Below are positions 15,708 to 25,146 of a DNA stretch of 39,033 nt, one piece after another. Below the pieces are notes generated by a model. It made no database searches and was not told the origin of the DNA. It was given only the letters and a program-made list of their open reading frames with translations. The DNA comes from Bacteroides sp. (GTDB lineage: Bacteria; Bacteroidota; Bacteroidia; Bacteroidales; Muribaculaceae), in assembly GCA_014801955.1 (NCBI GenBank), contig JAAVDE010000002.1, positions 1 through 39,033 on the forward strand, given 5' to 3'. The translations under genes and the position numbers were made by a program. Positions within the stretch are counted from its first letter, which is position 1. Each line of letters starts with the position of its first letter.

Positions 15708-18700
15708 TTAGCGAACGGTCAGCTTAACGTTGACAACGTTGCCCGAGGCGGCTTCGATCGAGAGAACATAGAAGCCGGAAGCCACGCCGCTGAGGTTGAG
15801 GCGCTGATTGTCGCCGTCGAAGGTGGCAACGCAGCGGCCGCTCATGTCAATGAGGCGTGCGGCGTTGAACTCGCCGTTGATAACAGTGTAGTCGCGGGCG
15901 GGGTTCGGCGAAACGGTGATGTCGCCGGCGGGAGCGGTCAGGTCCTTCAGGCCGCTGTCGCCGAAGGTTACCTCGGCGGCAGCCGATTCGCCCGAAGCGT
16001 AAACGGCCTTAACGGCGGCGGTGTGTTCGCCGGGGGTAACGGCAGCGATAGTGAACTCGCAGTCGGTGGTTTCGGCAATCAGCTCGCCGTCGAGCATAAC
16101 GGCATATTTCACTTCGGGGCCGGTAACGGCAGTGTTCATCGGCAGGTCGTTGCCCGACGAAATGGTAACGTCGTCGATGAAGAGCATGAAGCCGTCGGGC
16201 GAGATGCTGTTGACGGCAACGTAGCGAGCGTTGGCCGGAATGGTGAACTCATACTTGGTCCACTGTTGCTTAACGACGTCGATTTCTTCCGAAACCCACT
16301 CAAACGAGTAGGGGAGCGGAGTGGTCGTTGAGTAGCCGACGCGGATAACTTCGCCGTAGGTCTGGGAGTAGCCGCGGGCATAGAAGCTGAAGGTGAAGTC
16401 GTTGTGGTAGGTCAGGCGGGGCGAGATGAACCAGTCGTCGCTGCCGGTGTAGCCGGCGAAGCAGGCCAGTTCCGACTTGCCGCTGAAGGGAATCGAAACC
16501 GAACGCTGGGTTGCCATTACCGGGGTGGTCATCCAGGGGTTGAACACCATGAACGAGCAGGGCTGGGTGCGACCGGGGAAGTTGAAGTCAGGCTCGGCGA
16601 AGGTGCGGGCGCCGTCAACGTCGATATACTGCCAGCCGATTTCGCCGGGCGATTCGGCGGTGAAGGGAGCGTGGCCTTCGAAGTCTTCGAAAATTTCGCC
16701 CGATTCGTTCCAGGTCAGGCGGAATCCTTCGTCGATGTCGCCGTCGATGCCAACGTTGACGGGGGTTGCGATGATTTCCTTCAGAACCAGGTCTTTGAGT
16801 TCAACGTTCTTGTTCTCGGCCATGGAAACGACGGTTTCGTTAAATTCATAGCCGGGCAGGGTGATGTTCAGTGCGTAGTCGTCGCGCCAAACTTCGGCGA
16901 ACTCAACGGCGCCCGACTCATCGACCTCAGCGGTCAGTTCGTTGCCGTCGGACAGAGCCGTGAGGGTAACTTTAGCGCCGTCGGGGTTGCCGGAGTGGGA
17001 GTTGGTCTGCATTTTCAGCGAAATGGAGCCGATCATGTCGTGGGCAACATAGTCGGTGAAGGAGGGCTCGGACTTGGTGCCGTCGGGGAATACGGTGGTC
17101 ACCGCATAGCGGTAAACGCCGGCAGGCAGGCCGGTCCATTCGGCATCGGCCAGCTCGGTCGAGTCGATGGTCTCGGCGGTCAGCACGGTGCCTTCGGTTG
17201 CGCCGTAGCCCAGGGCGCGGGTAACTGAGTAGCGATAGAAGTCGGGGAGTTCAACGCCGCTGACCGAGGGCTGGCCTTCGGCGGAGTAGAGAGTGGCGCC
17301 GGCGCGGAGCATCAGGTTGCCCGAAAGGGTTTCGGGGCCGAAATACATGAAGTCGCCCGATGCGAAGTCGGTCGAGAACGCATAGGTGTTGGGCTGCAGC
17401 GGGTAGCTCTGCGGAGCGTTGTCGACGCCCAGGCCAAGGAAGCCGGGGTAGTTGATGGCGATGAAGCAGCCACGGGGAGCTTCAACGGCCTCGCCCAGGT
17501 CGAGGGTGGTCCACTGGTTGTCGGTGTTCTTAACGTTTTCGCGGCTGCAGAGAATCGTGCCGGTCGGGTCGCCGTTTTCGTCGAGGTCATAAACGAACAC
17601 GCTGACGTAGTTGTGGGGGCCGCCCTCCGACGAAGTCAGCCAGCTAACGTTTTTCAGGGTCATGGGCGTGCGGAAGGCGGTGCCGATAACGATGGTGCCC
17701 ACCGAGGCGTCGGTGAAGCCGATCTGGGTTGCCTTGACGCCGGAGTCATAGCGCACGGTCGAGATGCCCGTCGGGTCGTTCCAGCTGATTGTCATGCTGC
17801 CGTTGTCATCAACGGTAGCTTCGGCGCCGGCGGGAGCGAAGCGGGCGTAGTCGAGGCTGATGTCGCCGAAGTTCTTGTCGGCGTCGAGGGCGAATTGGCT
17901 CGTTGAGTCAACATACCAGGGACAGGCGATGGTCAGAGTGTTTTCAGCGGCGGTAACAACGTCGGCGAAGCTGAAATTACCGTTGGCATCGGTTGCCGTG
18001 GTCAGGGTGGTGTAGCCGCTGAGGCTTACGGCGGCGTTTTCGAGCGGAGTGCCGTCGGGGGCGACTACGCGGGCGCTGACGCCATAGGTCGGGAGCTTGG
18101 TCAGGGTCAGGTCGGCGGTAACGTTTTCGTCGTCAACAGTGATGCTGACGGGTTCCTGGGCGTCGTAGCCAAACATGGAAACGCTGACGGTGTAGGTGTC
18201 GTTCGGAACGAAGTCGAAGCGGTAGCTGCCGTCGGCCTGCGAGAGGGTTTCGGCGCGGATTTCGGCGATTTTAACCGTTGCGCCCTCGACCGGGTTGCCC
18301 TCGGAGTCGCTGACAATGCCTGAAATCGAGGCGCCGCCCGACTGCATCATCAGGGTAATGACGCTGTTGCCGGTGCGCGAGGTGGGCTTGGTGTCGGTCG
18401 AGAAGGGAGTGTAGTCGTTGCCGTAGACGATGGCATTGTTGCCGCTCAGCGGGCTGGTGTAGTAGGGCTGATAAACGCCAGAAACGTATGACCGGTTCGA
18501 CTCGGCGAAGGAGGTAACGGTCATCAGGGCCAGGTTGGAGCCGGTGTAGTCAAACGCGCGATCGAAGGTGAACTCCAGGTCGTGGTAGCCGCCGTCTTCA
18601 ACGTCGAAGTAGCCGTTGAACACCTCGGTCATCTCCTCCTGGGGAATCCAGCCGTCGGCGTTGTTGACGCGGTCGGTGTTGGCCATGAAGAAGCGGATGT

Positions 18701-21101
18701 TGATGTTCTTGGCGGTGCTGTAGCTGGAATTGTAGCCGAGTTTGATGCCGGTAATGCGTCCGCTCTTGACCGAGAGCTCCTCGGCGGAATAGATGTTGAG
18801 CGAGGCACCATACTTGCTGTAGAGGTTCATCGGGTGGTAGGTGCCGGTCGATTCCTGAGAGCCGATGGGCAGCTCCTCGGGCGAGCCGAGCGGCTGAATG
18901 CTGACGGGCATGGCGGCAGTGGTGTTGTCGGCTTCGATTTCGTCGCCGGGAGCGTTGACGCGGCCATAGAGGGCGGTCAGCGTGCAGCCATCCGGAATGG
19001 TGAAGTCAACGGTGAAGGTCTTGGACTCGGCCGGCTCGATGGTTTCGTCGATTTCTTTCGAGGCGAGGACGTTGCCGTCGTTGCCAACGAGCTCAACGGT
19101 GAAGTTCGAGTAGGCGTGGCCGCCCTTGTTGGCAACGGTTATGGCGTAGCCGTAGGTGTTGCCGATGATGGGTCGGATATTGCCCAGCAGGGAGGTTGCT
19201 GCGAGGTTGTTGTCGGCCAGCTTCTCAATGTCGATGCGGTCGATGATTACATAGGAGTTGCCCTTGGGCGCGCCGTTGTGGATGCCGACGTTGCAGTCGC
19301 CGATTTCGCTGCCGGTGGTGAACTGGAAGTCGAGAGTGTTGAGCTCCCAGGCGTTTTTCGGAGTCAGCGTGCCGATTTCCTGGAGCGGGCCGGCAATGTC
19401 GGAGTCGTTCAGCAGGTAGAAAGTCAGGGGATGCTGACCGCCCAGGCAGGAGATGCTCACCTTATAGGTGGAGTTCGGTTCGAACTCAATGAGGTTGCTG
19501 ATCAGCCAGTCGTCGCCGGGATAGTTGGCCGACTGGAAGAAGGCGCCGTCGGCCTTGGCCCACGACAGGGCGGAGCGTTCCCAGGTGTTGCCGTCCTGGT
19601 TGGCGTCGACGGGAGTCCACTGGCCGAAGTCGGAGTCGAAGCCGCAGGTATAGGGCATGCCGAGTTTCGGGCCGAGGGCAACGTTGGGGCTGACGGTGGG
19701 TTCGGAAACGCCGCAGCTGTTCTTGGCGGTTACTATATAATTATAGGTGTTTGAAACCTCAACGCCCGGTTCCATCCATTGCGTTTCGGTCAGGCCGTCG
19801 GCAATGGTGACGTTATCCGGGGTGCGGACAACGGTGTAGGTCAGGCCTTCGGTGTCGGTCCAGCCGCCGTTGGCGCCAATGGTCACTGCGGGCCAGTGGA
19901 TGCGGGCCGAGTTGGGGCCGAGCTTGTCGATGCTGACCGAGGCCACTGCGGCGGGAACGTCGCGGCCAACGAAGGCTTCGGTTTCGAGGGCGGCGCCGGC
20001 GCCGTTGGAGTTATAGGCGGTAACGGTCCAGGTGTAGAACGCGCCGGCGGTTGCGCCGATGTTGTCAACGAAGGTCGAAGCCTTGCCGGGCTCGGCGTTG
20101 GTGATGGTGCCGACGAGCTTGCCGTCGCGCTGGATTTCAACCTTGCTGATGGCCTTGAGCGTTTCGCCGCCGAAGGTCGTTGAGGGGTTGACCCACGAAA
20201 TGGTGGCCTGCGAGGCGCCGCCGTTGGCTGCGGTGGCCGAGAGCAGGGTCACCGGGGCGGGGCAGTTGTCGGGCGCGGCAAACGAAGGGATATAAAGGCC
20301 GGCGAGCTGATTGTCGCCGAACTCCTGGTTGCGCGTAACGGCGCCGGTCGTAACGTCGATAGTCGCAACGAAACTTTCGGGGACCTCAATGGTGCCCGAC
20401 TCGTTGAACTTGCGGGTCGAGGCAATCCACCAGAGCGTGCGCGTTGCGTGGTCGAACTCCATGCTCTGAACATATTGCGGATAGTGGCCGGTGTTGCCGA
20501 TAACGGTGATGGCGCCGGTCTTTTTGTCGATAGCGCAGAAGTCGCCATAGAGGCTGATGCCGTAGAGTTGGCCGTCGTAGGAAGCGGCCAGGGTGAACAG
20601 GCGGCGATCGAGGTCGGCAATCTTGGTCGACGAGCCGTCGTTGAGGTTGATGATGTGGAGGCTCGAGGTGGAAACGTCGGTGCGCGACAGTGCATACATC
20701 GTTGCCGTCGAGTGGTCGAACGTCATGTCGCTGATAACGTATTCATAGCCGACCATGGCGCCGACCGTTGTCTTGGCGCCGGTTTTCAGGTCAACCTTTA
20801 CCAGGGTGCTGGGAACTTCGGCGGAGCCGTTGCTGACGGTCGTTGCAACGTAGTAGGCTCCATTGGCATAGGCGCCGGCCGTAGAGGTCTCGGCGAAGGC
20901 CACGGCGGTGGTAAACACCGGCTCGGAGTCGCTGACCAGGTCGAACGTAACGACGTTGTTGGCCAGCCGATACTGGTCGTCGCTGAACGCCAGTATGCCG
21001 TAGGCTTTGTTGTCGATAGCGGCAGTTGCCGTAACGGCGCTTGCGGCCATTACGGAACATAGCAAAAGTCTACCGACCAACATTTTTGAGAGATTAAACA
21101 T
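15708..21101 (-). CDS. Large secreted multidomain surface protein with T9SS-type C-terminal sorting tail
   Basis: This 1797-residue protein has a signal peptide (about residues 1-28, ending ATATA-A). Residues 30-280 are beta-propeller-like repeats of the form V-D-L-x-T-G-A-x-T. Fibronectin-III-like domains span about 285-480. A cleaved-adhesin/choice-of-anchor-J jelly roll follows at about 485-640 (F-D-S-D-F-G-Q-W and D-D-W-L-I-S). CARDB-like and fibronectin-like regions come next. Two carboxypeptidase-regulatory-like domains lie at about 975-1130 (S-G-I-V-S-D-S-E-G-N-P-V-E-G-A). A second anchor-J domain is at about 1500-1680. The last ~75 residues (V-S-P-N-P-A-R-D, then D-M-S-G-R, then G-F-Y-V-L-S-I) match type A Por/T9SS sorting domains. 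It is probably exported to the cell surface; the ligand is unknown. It lies 39 bases after the antiporter gene. Confidence 0.88.
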   Translation of the reverse strand: MFNLSKMLVGRLLLCSVMAASAVTATAAIDNKAYGILAFSDDQYRLANNVVTFDLVSDSEPVFTTAVAFAETSTAGAYANGAYYVATTVSNGSAEVPSTLVKVDLKTGAKTTVGAMVGYEYVISDMTFDHSTATMYALSRTDVSTSSLHIINLNDGSSTKIADLDRRLFTLAASYDGQLYGISLYGDFCAIDKKTGAITVIGNTGHYPQYVQSMEFDHATRTLWWIASTRKFNESGTIEVPESFVATIDVTTGAVTRNQEFGDNQLAGLYIPSFAAPDNCPAPVTLLSATAANGGASQATISWVNPSTTFGGETLKAISKVEIQRDGKLVGTITNAEPGKASTFVDNIGATAGAFYTWTVTAYNSNGAGAALETEAFVGRDVPAAVASVSIDKLGPNSARIHWPAVTIGANGGWTDTEGLTYTVVRTPDNVTIADGLTETQWMEPGVEVSNTYNYIVTAKNSCGVSEPTVSPNVALGPKLGMPYTCGFDSDFGQWTPVDANQDGNTWERSALSWAKADGAFFQSANYPGDDWLISNLIEFEPNSTYKVSISCLGGQHPLTFYLLNDSDIAGPLQEIGTLTPKNAWELNTLDFQFTTGSEIGDCNVGIHNGAPKGNSYVIIDRIDIEKLADNNLAATSLLGNIRPIIGNTYGYAITVANKGGHAYSNFTVELVGNDGNVLASKEIDETIEPAESKTFTVDFTIPDGCTLTALYGRVNAPGDEIEADNTTAAMPVSIQPLGSPEELPIGSQESTGTYHPMNLYSKYGASLNIYSAEELSVKSGRITGIKLGYNSSYSTAKNINIRFFMANTDRVNNADGWIPQEEMTEVFNGYFDVEDGGYHDLEFTFDRAFDYTGSNLALMTVTSFAESNRSYVSGVYQPYYTSPLSGNNAIVYGNDYTPFSTDTKPTSRTGNSVITLMMQSGGASISGIVSDSEGNPVEGATVKIAEIRAETLSQADGSYRFDFVPNDTYTVSVSMFGYDAQEPVSITVDDENVTADLTLTKLPTYGVSARVVAPDGTPLENAAVSLSGYTTLTTATDANGNFSFADVVTAAENTLTIACPWYVDSTSQFALDADKNFGDISLDYARFAPAGAEATVDDNGSMTISWNDPTGISTVRYDSGVKATQIGFTDASVGTIVIGTAFRTPMTLKNVSWLTSSEGGPHNYVSVFVYDLDENGDPTGTILCSRENVKNTDNQWTTLDLGEAVEAPRGCFIAINYPGFLGLGVDNAPQSYPLQPNTYAFSTDFASGDFMYFGPETLSGNLMLRAGATLYSAEGQPSVSGVELPDFYRYSVTRALGYGATEGTVLTAETIDSTELADAEWTGLPAGVYRYAVTTVFPDGTKSEPSFTDYVAHDMIGSISLKMQTNSHSGNPDGAKVTLTALSDGNELTAEVDESGAVEFAEVWRDDYALNITLPGYEFNETVVSMAENKNVELKDLVLKEIIATPVNVGIDGDIDEGFRLTWNESGEIFEDFEGHAPFTAESPGEIGWQYIDVDGARTFAEPDFNFPGRTQPCSFMVFNPWMTTPVMATQRSVSIPFSGKSELACFAGYTGSDDWFISPRLTYHNDFTFSFYARGYSQTYGEVIRVGYSTTTPLPYSFEWVSEEIDVVKQQWTKYEFTIPANARYVAVNSISPDGFMLFIDDVTISSGNDLPMNTAVTGPEVKYAVMLDGELIAETTDCEFTIAAVTPGEHTAAVKAVYASGESAAAEVTFGDSGLKDLTAPAGDITVSPNPARDYTVINGEFNAARLIDMSGRCVATFDGDNQRLNLSGVASGFYVLSIEAASGNVVNVKLTVR

Positions 21102-21140
21102 GGAAACTGTTGGTGATTAAATGTGTAAAATGATTAGTTA

Positions 21141-23354
21141 TTAAACGAGTTTTTTTGCAACGCTCGGCTGCGCAACCAGCCAAACGGTGTCGCCCTCGCG
21201 GAAAGCCTCGTTGGGGCGCAGCGTCAGGAACTCGCCTGCGCGCTCAATGGCAACCACCAGCGTGTGGAGCTGATTGCGCAGGTTTGCTTCCTCGAGCGTT
21301 TTGCCCGGCAGGGGCGATTGGGCCGAGAGGGTTATCGAGGTGAACTCAACGTCTTCTTTTCCGGTTCGGGTTTCGGAGGCTTCGCTGCCCTGTTCGAGCT
21401 GGTTCATGAAGGCCGAAATGTTTTCTTCGGTGCCGATGACGCCAACGACGTCGCCCGGAAACAGGCGCTCGTCGGCGCCGGGAACGGGAATTATTTCGCC
21501 GCCTCGCTGAATCGAGGCGATGTTGATTTTGAACTTGCGGCCAACGTTGCTGATACACAGGCGGTCGCCGACGTAGGGGAAGTCGTAGCCAACGGTTCCG
21601 TAGGCCATGTGCATGTTGCAGACAAGGTTGTTTTTCTCGCCGGTGCGGCGCAGCTCGCGCTCGTTGAGGTTATCGAGGAAGCGCGACTCGATGCGGGCAA
21701 GGCGGTGGCGCACCTTGCGCGAAACGAAGATGAGCGCCAAAACAAACAGCGACACGCCGAAAATAATGCCCGCCGACACGCCGAAGTAACTGCCGATGAC
21801 GTAGACAACAAACGAGGTGCAAATCAGCAGGCGCACCAGCGTCATCGCAACCAGCGGCGCATGGGCGCGCGCATTGTTGGCCATCAGCACGCGGCGCTCC
21901 GAGCGGCGCGAGGAGTGGTAGGTCAGGCCGAGAATGAACGGCGACATCAGAACGATGGTGAGCGCGCAACTTGCCAGGCGGCCCCAGAATCCGGGAATCA
22001 GGTTGCAAACGAGCGGGCGGATGTAGAGGTCGCTGATCATGACGATGGCGATCAGAGTGATGCCGTAGAGCAACATTCGCCAGGCATAGCGCTTGATAAT
22101 CGCCTGCCAGATGCGGCGGGTTTCGCTGGCGCTCTCGGTGTTAGACGTCGAGTAGCGGTCGATCAGGAACTGCCAGCGCTCGGGCAGGTGGCGGGCAACG
22201 AAGCCATAGACCGGGTCGGCCATCCTGATGAAATAGGGGGTGGTGAAGGTCGTTATTACCGAAACCGCAACGATGATGGGATACATCGACGAGTCCAAGA
22301 CGCCGAGCGAGGTGCCCAGGGTTGCGATGATAAAGGAAAATTCGCCGATCTGGGTCAGGGTGAAGCCGCTTTGGATGGCAACCTTCAGAGTCTGGCCCGT
22401 CAGGAGCATGCCGCCGGTGCCGAAGAGCAGGCCGCCGCAGATAACGATGGCCGAGAGCATCAGAATCGGGCGCCAGTATTCGGCAATGACCGCCGGATTG
22501 ACCATCATGCCCACGCTGATGAAGAACACCGCGCCAAACAGGTTTTTAACCGGGCCGAGAACGTGTTCGATGCGTTCGGCATAGCTGGTGCCGGCAAGAA
22601 TCGAGCCCATTACGAACGCGCCCAATGCCAGCGAGAAGCCACACGAAACGGAGAATACCGCCATGCCCAGGCAGAGGCCCATGCTGAGAACCAGCAGGGT
22701 TTCGTCGGTCAGCATGCGGCGCACCTTATTTAAGAATGTTGGCAGAACGTAGGTGCCGACCAGGAACCAGATAACGAGGAAGAACACCAGCTTGGCCATG
22801 CTGAGAAGCAGCTCGCCGCCCTCAACGGTTTTGTTGACGGCGATTGACGAGAGCACCACCATCAGCAACACCGCAAACAGGTCTTCGACAATCAGCACCC
22901 CGAGCACCTGCGACGCAAACTTCTTATGGCGCAGCCCAAGGTCGCCGAGCGCCTTGATGATGATGGTTGTTGACTGCATGGAAATCATGCCGCCGAGGAA
23001 CATGCTGTTTATATGGCTGAATCCGAGCAGGTGCCCGACGCAGAAACCTGTACACAACATTCCGAAAATAACCACCATAGCGGTGATTATTGCCGAGCCG
23101 CCGCAGCTCATCAGCTTTTTGAAACTGAACTCCAGGCCGAGGGTGAAGAGCAGGATAACGATGCCGAGCTCAGCCCAGAAGTCAATGTTCTCGGCGGTTG
23201 TCAGCGACGGAAGCGGCTCGAAATTCGGGCTGGCCAGGAAGCCGGCGACTATGTAGCCCAGCACTATGGGTTGCTTAATCCACTTGAACAGCAGGGTGAC
23301 CACTGCCGCCAGCAACATGATGTAGGCAAGGTCGGAAATCAGCGACTCAATCAT
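21141..23354 (-). CDS. Kef-type (CPA2) monovalent cation:proton antiporter with two TrkA-C domains
   Basis: This 737-residue inner-membrane protein should exchange K+ or Na+ for H+. The N-terminal Na_H_exchanger domain (residues 1 to about 390) has about 12-13 helices. It contains the CPA2-type stretches L-G-Y-I-V-A-G, F-T-L-G-L-E-F and L-I-V-E-D-L-F-A-V, the last with the conserved acidic pair region. Three or four further hydrophobic helices at about 425-550 are followed by two RCK-C/TrkA-C domains: residues about 590-650 (G-A-D-E-R-L-F-P-G-D-V-V) and 670-737 (F-R-E-G-D-T-V-W-L-V). These likely bind a regulatory ligand. No RCK-N nucleotide domain is seen, unlike KefB/KefC. It is 34 bases downstream of mgtC-like. 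Confidence 0.92.
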   Translation of the reverse strand: MIESLISDLAYIMLLAAVVTLLFKWIKQPIVLGYIVAGFLASPNFEPLPSLTTAENIDFWAELGIVILLFTLGLEFSFKKLMSCGGSAIITAMVVIFGMLCTGFCVGHLLGFSHINSMFLGGMISMQSTTIIIKALGDLGLRHKKFASQVLGVLIVEDLFAVLLMVVLSSIAVNKTVEGGELLLSMAKLVFFLVIWFLVGTYVLPTFLNKVRRMLTDETLLVLSMGLCLGMAVFSVSCGFSLALGAFVMGSILAGTSYAERIEHVLGPVKNLFGAVFFISVGMMVNPAVIAEYWRPILMLSAIVICGGLLFGTGGMLLTGQTLKVAIQSGFTLTQIGEFSFIIATLGTSLGVLDSSMYPIIVAVSVITTFTTPYFIRMADPVYGFVARHLPERWQFLIDRYSTSNTESASETRRIWQAIIKRYAWRMLLYGITLIAIVMISDLYIRPLVCNLIPGFWGRLASCALTIVLMSPFILGLTYHSSRRSERRVLMANNARAHAPLVAMTLVRLLICTSFVVYVIGSYFGVSAGIIFGVSLFVLALIFVSRKVRHRLARIESRFLDNLNERELRRTGEKNNLVCNMHMAYGTVGYDFPYVGDRLCISNVGRKFKINIASIQRGGEIIPVPGADERLFPGDVVGVIGTEENISAFMNQLEQGSEASETRTGKEDVEFTSITLSAQSPLPGKTLEEANLRNQLHTLVVAIERAGEFLTLRPNEAFREGDTVWLVAQPSVAKKLV

Positions 23355-23388
23355 CGGAGATTAGAGAGGGGGTGTTAGATTGTGAAAC

Positions 23389-24102
23389 TTATGAAAGTTG
23401 ATTGGCGATAGCGATAGATTCGGTAGGGTAGGGAGCCGACAGCTCGCGGAAGAGAATGACGTAGTCGGTGTGTTCGCGCAGCAGAACAACCAGGTTCAGC
23501 CTGGTCGTTTGGTTCGAGTAGTCGTAGTCAACGTAGGTGTTGACCAGCGAGCCGTGGTGGCGGCGCAAAACGTCGCGATAGGGTTGCAGCTCCGTTATTA
23601 TTCCGCCGACCTTCAGGCGGATAATGCGGCTTTCGGCGCCCATTTCGAGGCGTTTTTCAATATTTTCGAGCTGAACGAGAATGAACAGAATCAGCAGAGT
23701 GGCAAAGGCCGACAAAATGTATAGCCCGACTCCGACGGCCAGGCCGATAATCGACGACATCCAGATGCCGGCGGCGGTCGTTAGTCCGCGAACCGAGCCT
23801 TTGGCCTGGATAATGGCGCCGGCGCCCAGGAAGCCGATGCCCGAGATGACCTGGGCGGCGATGCGCCCGGGGTCGCCGTTTTTCAGGCCGACGTATTCCT
23901 GGCAAACGTAGATGCTCACCAACATTGCCAGGCAGGCGCCCAGGGCAATCAGCGAAAACGTGCGAAGCCCTGCCGGCTGGCCCTTGCGCTTGCGTTCGTA
24001 GCCGATGCTGGCGCCGAGAATCATTGCCACGCACAGCTTGAACAGGGCCTGGGCGGTGGTTACGTTAGGCGCCGTCAGTTGGTCGATGAGCTGCTGAATC
24101 AT
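23389..24102 (-). CDS. MgtC/SapB family membrane protein
   Basis: This 237-residue protein has about five N-terminal membrane helices and a soluble C-terminal domain of about 90 residues. The family signature is clear: L-G-A-S-I-G-Y-E-R-K-R-K-G-Q-P-A-G-L-R-T at residues ~29-48 and I-S-G-I-G-F-L-G-A-G-A-I-I near 86-98. MgtC homologues are tied to growth in low magnesium and to F-ATPase regulation in Salmonella; simple magnesium transport is not well supported. ATG 24102 overlaps the stop of the coiled-coil gene as ATGA. Co-transcription with a cation:proton antiporter suggests a shared role in ion or membrane-potential homeostasis; this is inference. Confidence 0.9.
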   Translation of the reverse strand: MIQQLIDQLTAPNVTTAQALFKLCVAMILGASIGYERKRKGQPAGLRTFSLIALGACLAMLVSIYVCQEYVGLKNGDPGRIAAQVISGIGFLGAGAIIQAKGSVRGLTTAAGIWMSSIIGLAVGVGLYILSAFATLLILFILVQLENIEKRLEMGAESRIIRLKVGGIITELQPYRDVLRRHHGSLVNTYVDYDYSNQTTRLNLVVLLREHTDYVILFRELSAPYPTESIAIANQLS

Positions 24103-25016
24103 TTTTTCAGTTCGAAGTTGCGCGAGGCCAGGCGGTAGTTGTCGGCAAAGAGCTCGACGCGATAGCTGCCGGGGGTCAACATTGCGTTGTTGTTCCAGTA
24201 GATCGTGACGCCCGGAATTTCGTTGCCTTCGTATTCAACGTCTTTCTTGGCCGTGGCTTCGAGCGTGGTGCCTTCGAAGTCAAAGGTTATGCCGTTGCCT
24301 TTGAGCAGGTTGCCTTCGGGCGTTGTTATGCGCAGGTAAATGCTCTTGCGGCCAACGGGGGTTGAATTGTTCTGGGGAATGGTGAAGGTAACGGCCAGCT
24401 GCTTGGCTTTGTTAACGTGTTTTTCGTTCTTGCCTTTGCCGTTGAGAGCCTGGAGGCTCACGCTCGAAACGTTGAGCTTCTCGGCCAGTTCCATGCGCTG
24501 GGTCAGCACTTCGTTTTTCGACGTTGTTTCCGCAACGCGGTTGCTCAGCTGGCGGTTGTTCTGTTCGAGGGTCTGGTTCTTTTCGCGCAGCTCGCGGTTT
24601 TGCTCGTTGAGCTCGTTGATTTGCTCAACGTAGTGGCGCATGATTTCCTTTAGAGTCGCGATTTCCTTTTGGAGCTCGGCGATGCGTGCCTGCGAAAGCT
24701 TGTCGCGCTGCTTGAGTTCGCGGCGCAGCTCCTCGACCTTGTTTTTCGCGGCCTCATATTCGGCGCGGATACTGTCGTTGTTGAACAGCACCATCTGGCC
24801 TTCGTGTTGAACGAACGAGGCCGACAGCTCGTCGTATTCGTTCGACAACTGCAGCTGCTCGTTGGCCAGTTCGAGTTCCTGAATCTTGAGCATTGCTTCA
24901 TCGGCCTGTTTCTTCTGGCTGATAAGCAACCAAACCAAAGCGCCGAGTACTAAAACGGCAACTACGGCACCCGCGATTATCGGTGCCGGATTTCTCTTTT
25001 TCATATTCTCTTCCAT
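24099..25016 (-). CDS. Membrane-anchored coiled-coil protein of unknown function
   Basis: This protein has 305 residues from ATG 25016, or 301 from ATG 25004. A basic start (MKKRNPAPI) precedes a single helix (A-G-A-V-V-A-V-L-V-L-G-A-L-V-W-L-L-I). A coiled coil rich in E, Q, N, R and L follows at about residues 40-195. The C-terminal domain of about 100 residues looks like a beta-sandwich (V-T-F-T-I-P-Q-N-N near its start, G-S-Y-R-V-E-L-F-A-D near the end). Signal-anchor topology with most of the protein in the periplasm is likely. I do not recognise a named family. A frame open to 25112 runs into the promoter and is rejected. The stop overlaps mgtC by ATGA, so this is probably the first gene of the ion-transport unit. 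Confidence 0.75.
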   Translation of the reverse strand: MEENMKKRNPAPIIAGAVVAVLVLGALVWLLISQKKQADEAMLKIQELELANEQLQLSNEYDELSASFVQHEGQMVLFNNDSIRAEYEAAKNKVEELRRELKQRDKLSQARIAELQKEIATLKEIMRHYVEQINELNEQNRELREKNQTLEQNNRQLSNRVAETTSKNEVLTQRMELAEKLNVSSVSLQALNGKGKNEKHVNKAKQLAVTFTIPQNNSTPVGRKSIYLRITTPEGNLLKGNGITFDFEGTTLEATAKKDVEYEGNEIPGVTIYWNNNAMLTPGSYRVELFADNYRLASRNFELKK

Positions 25017-25024
25017 ATTAACTG

Positions 25025-25056
25025 CAAAGTTACGCAAAAATTCTGAATTTCTAAAA
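25025..25056 (-). promoter_or_regulatory. Probable promoter for the coiled-coil/mgtC/antiporter unit
   Basis: On the minus strand TAACTTTG lies at 25032-25025. A poor -33 match (TTTT at 25056-25053) sits 20 bases upstream. The box is 8 bases before ATG 25016 and 20 before ATG 25004. The second start would leave a short leader; the first would be near-leaderless. Confidence 0.55.
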
Positions 25057-25076
25057 TTCCGGCGTATAATAATGTG

Positions 25077-25109
25077 AAAAGTGGCCGCGTCAGTCACGAC
25101 GCAGCCACT
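25077..25109 (-). terminator. Intrinsic terminator after the lipoprotein gene
   Basis: On the minus strand a 12-bp stem with one mismatch, AGTGGCTGCGTC and GACGCGGCCACT, has a 6-base loop and is followed by TTTTCAC. It lies about 38 bases past the lipoprotein stop and upstream of the next promoter. Confidence 0.75.
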
Positions 25110-25146
25110 CATTGACAGGATATGAAAAATAACAAAAAATGTTCGT

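Noticed and set aside
21264-22733. A 489-codon plus-strand frame opposite the antiporter, and similar long frames opposite BI-1, brkB, GH20 and the T9SS protein
   Set aside because: They are shadows of real genes, rich in G, A, V, E, Q and H with no motifs, start signals or promoters of their own.
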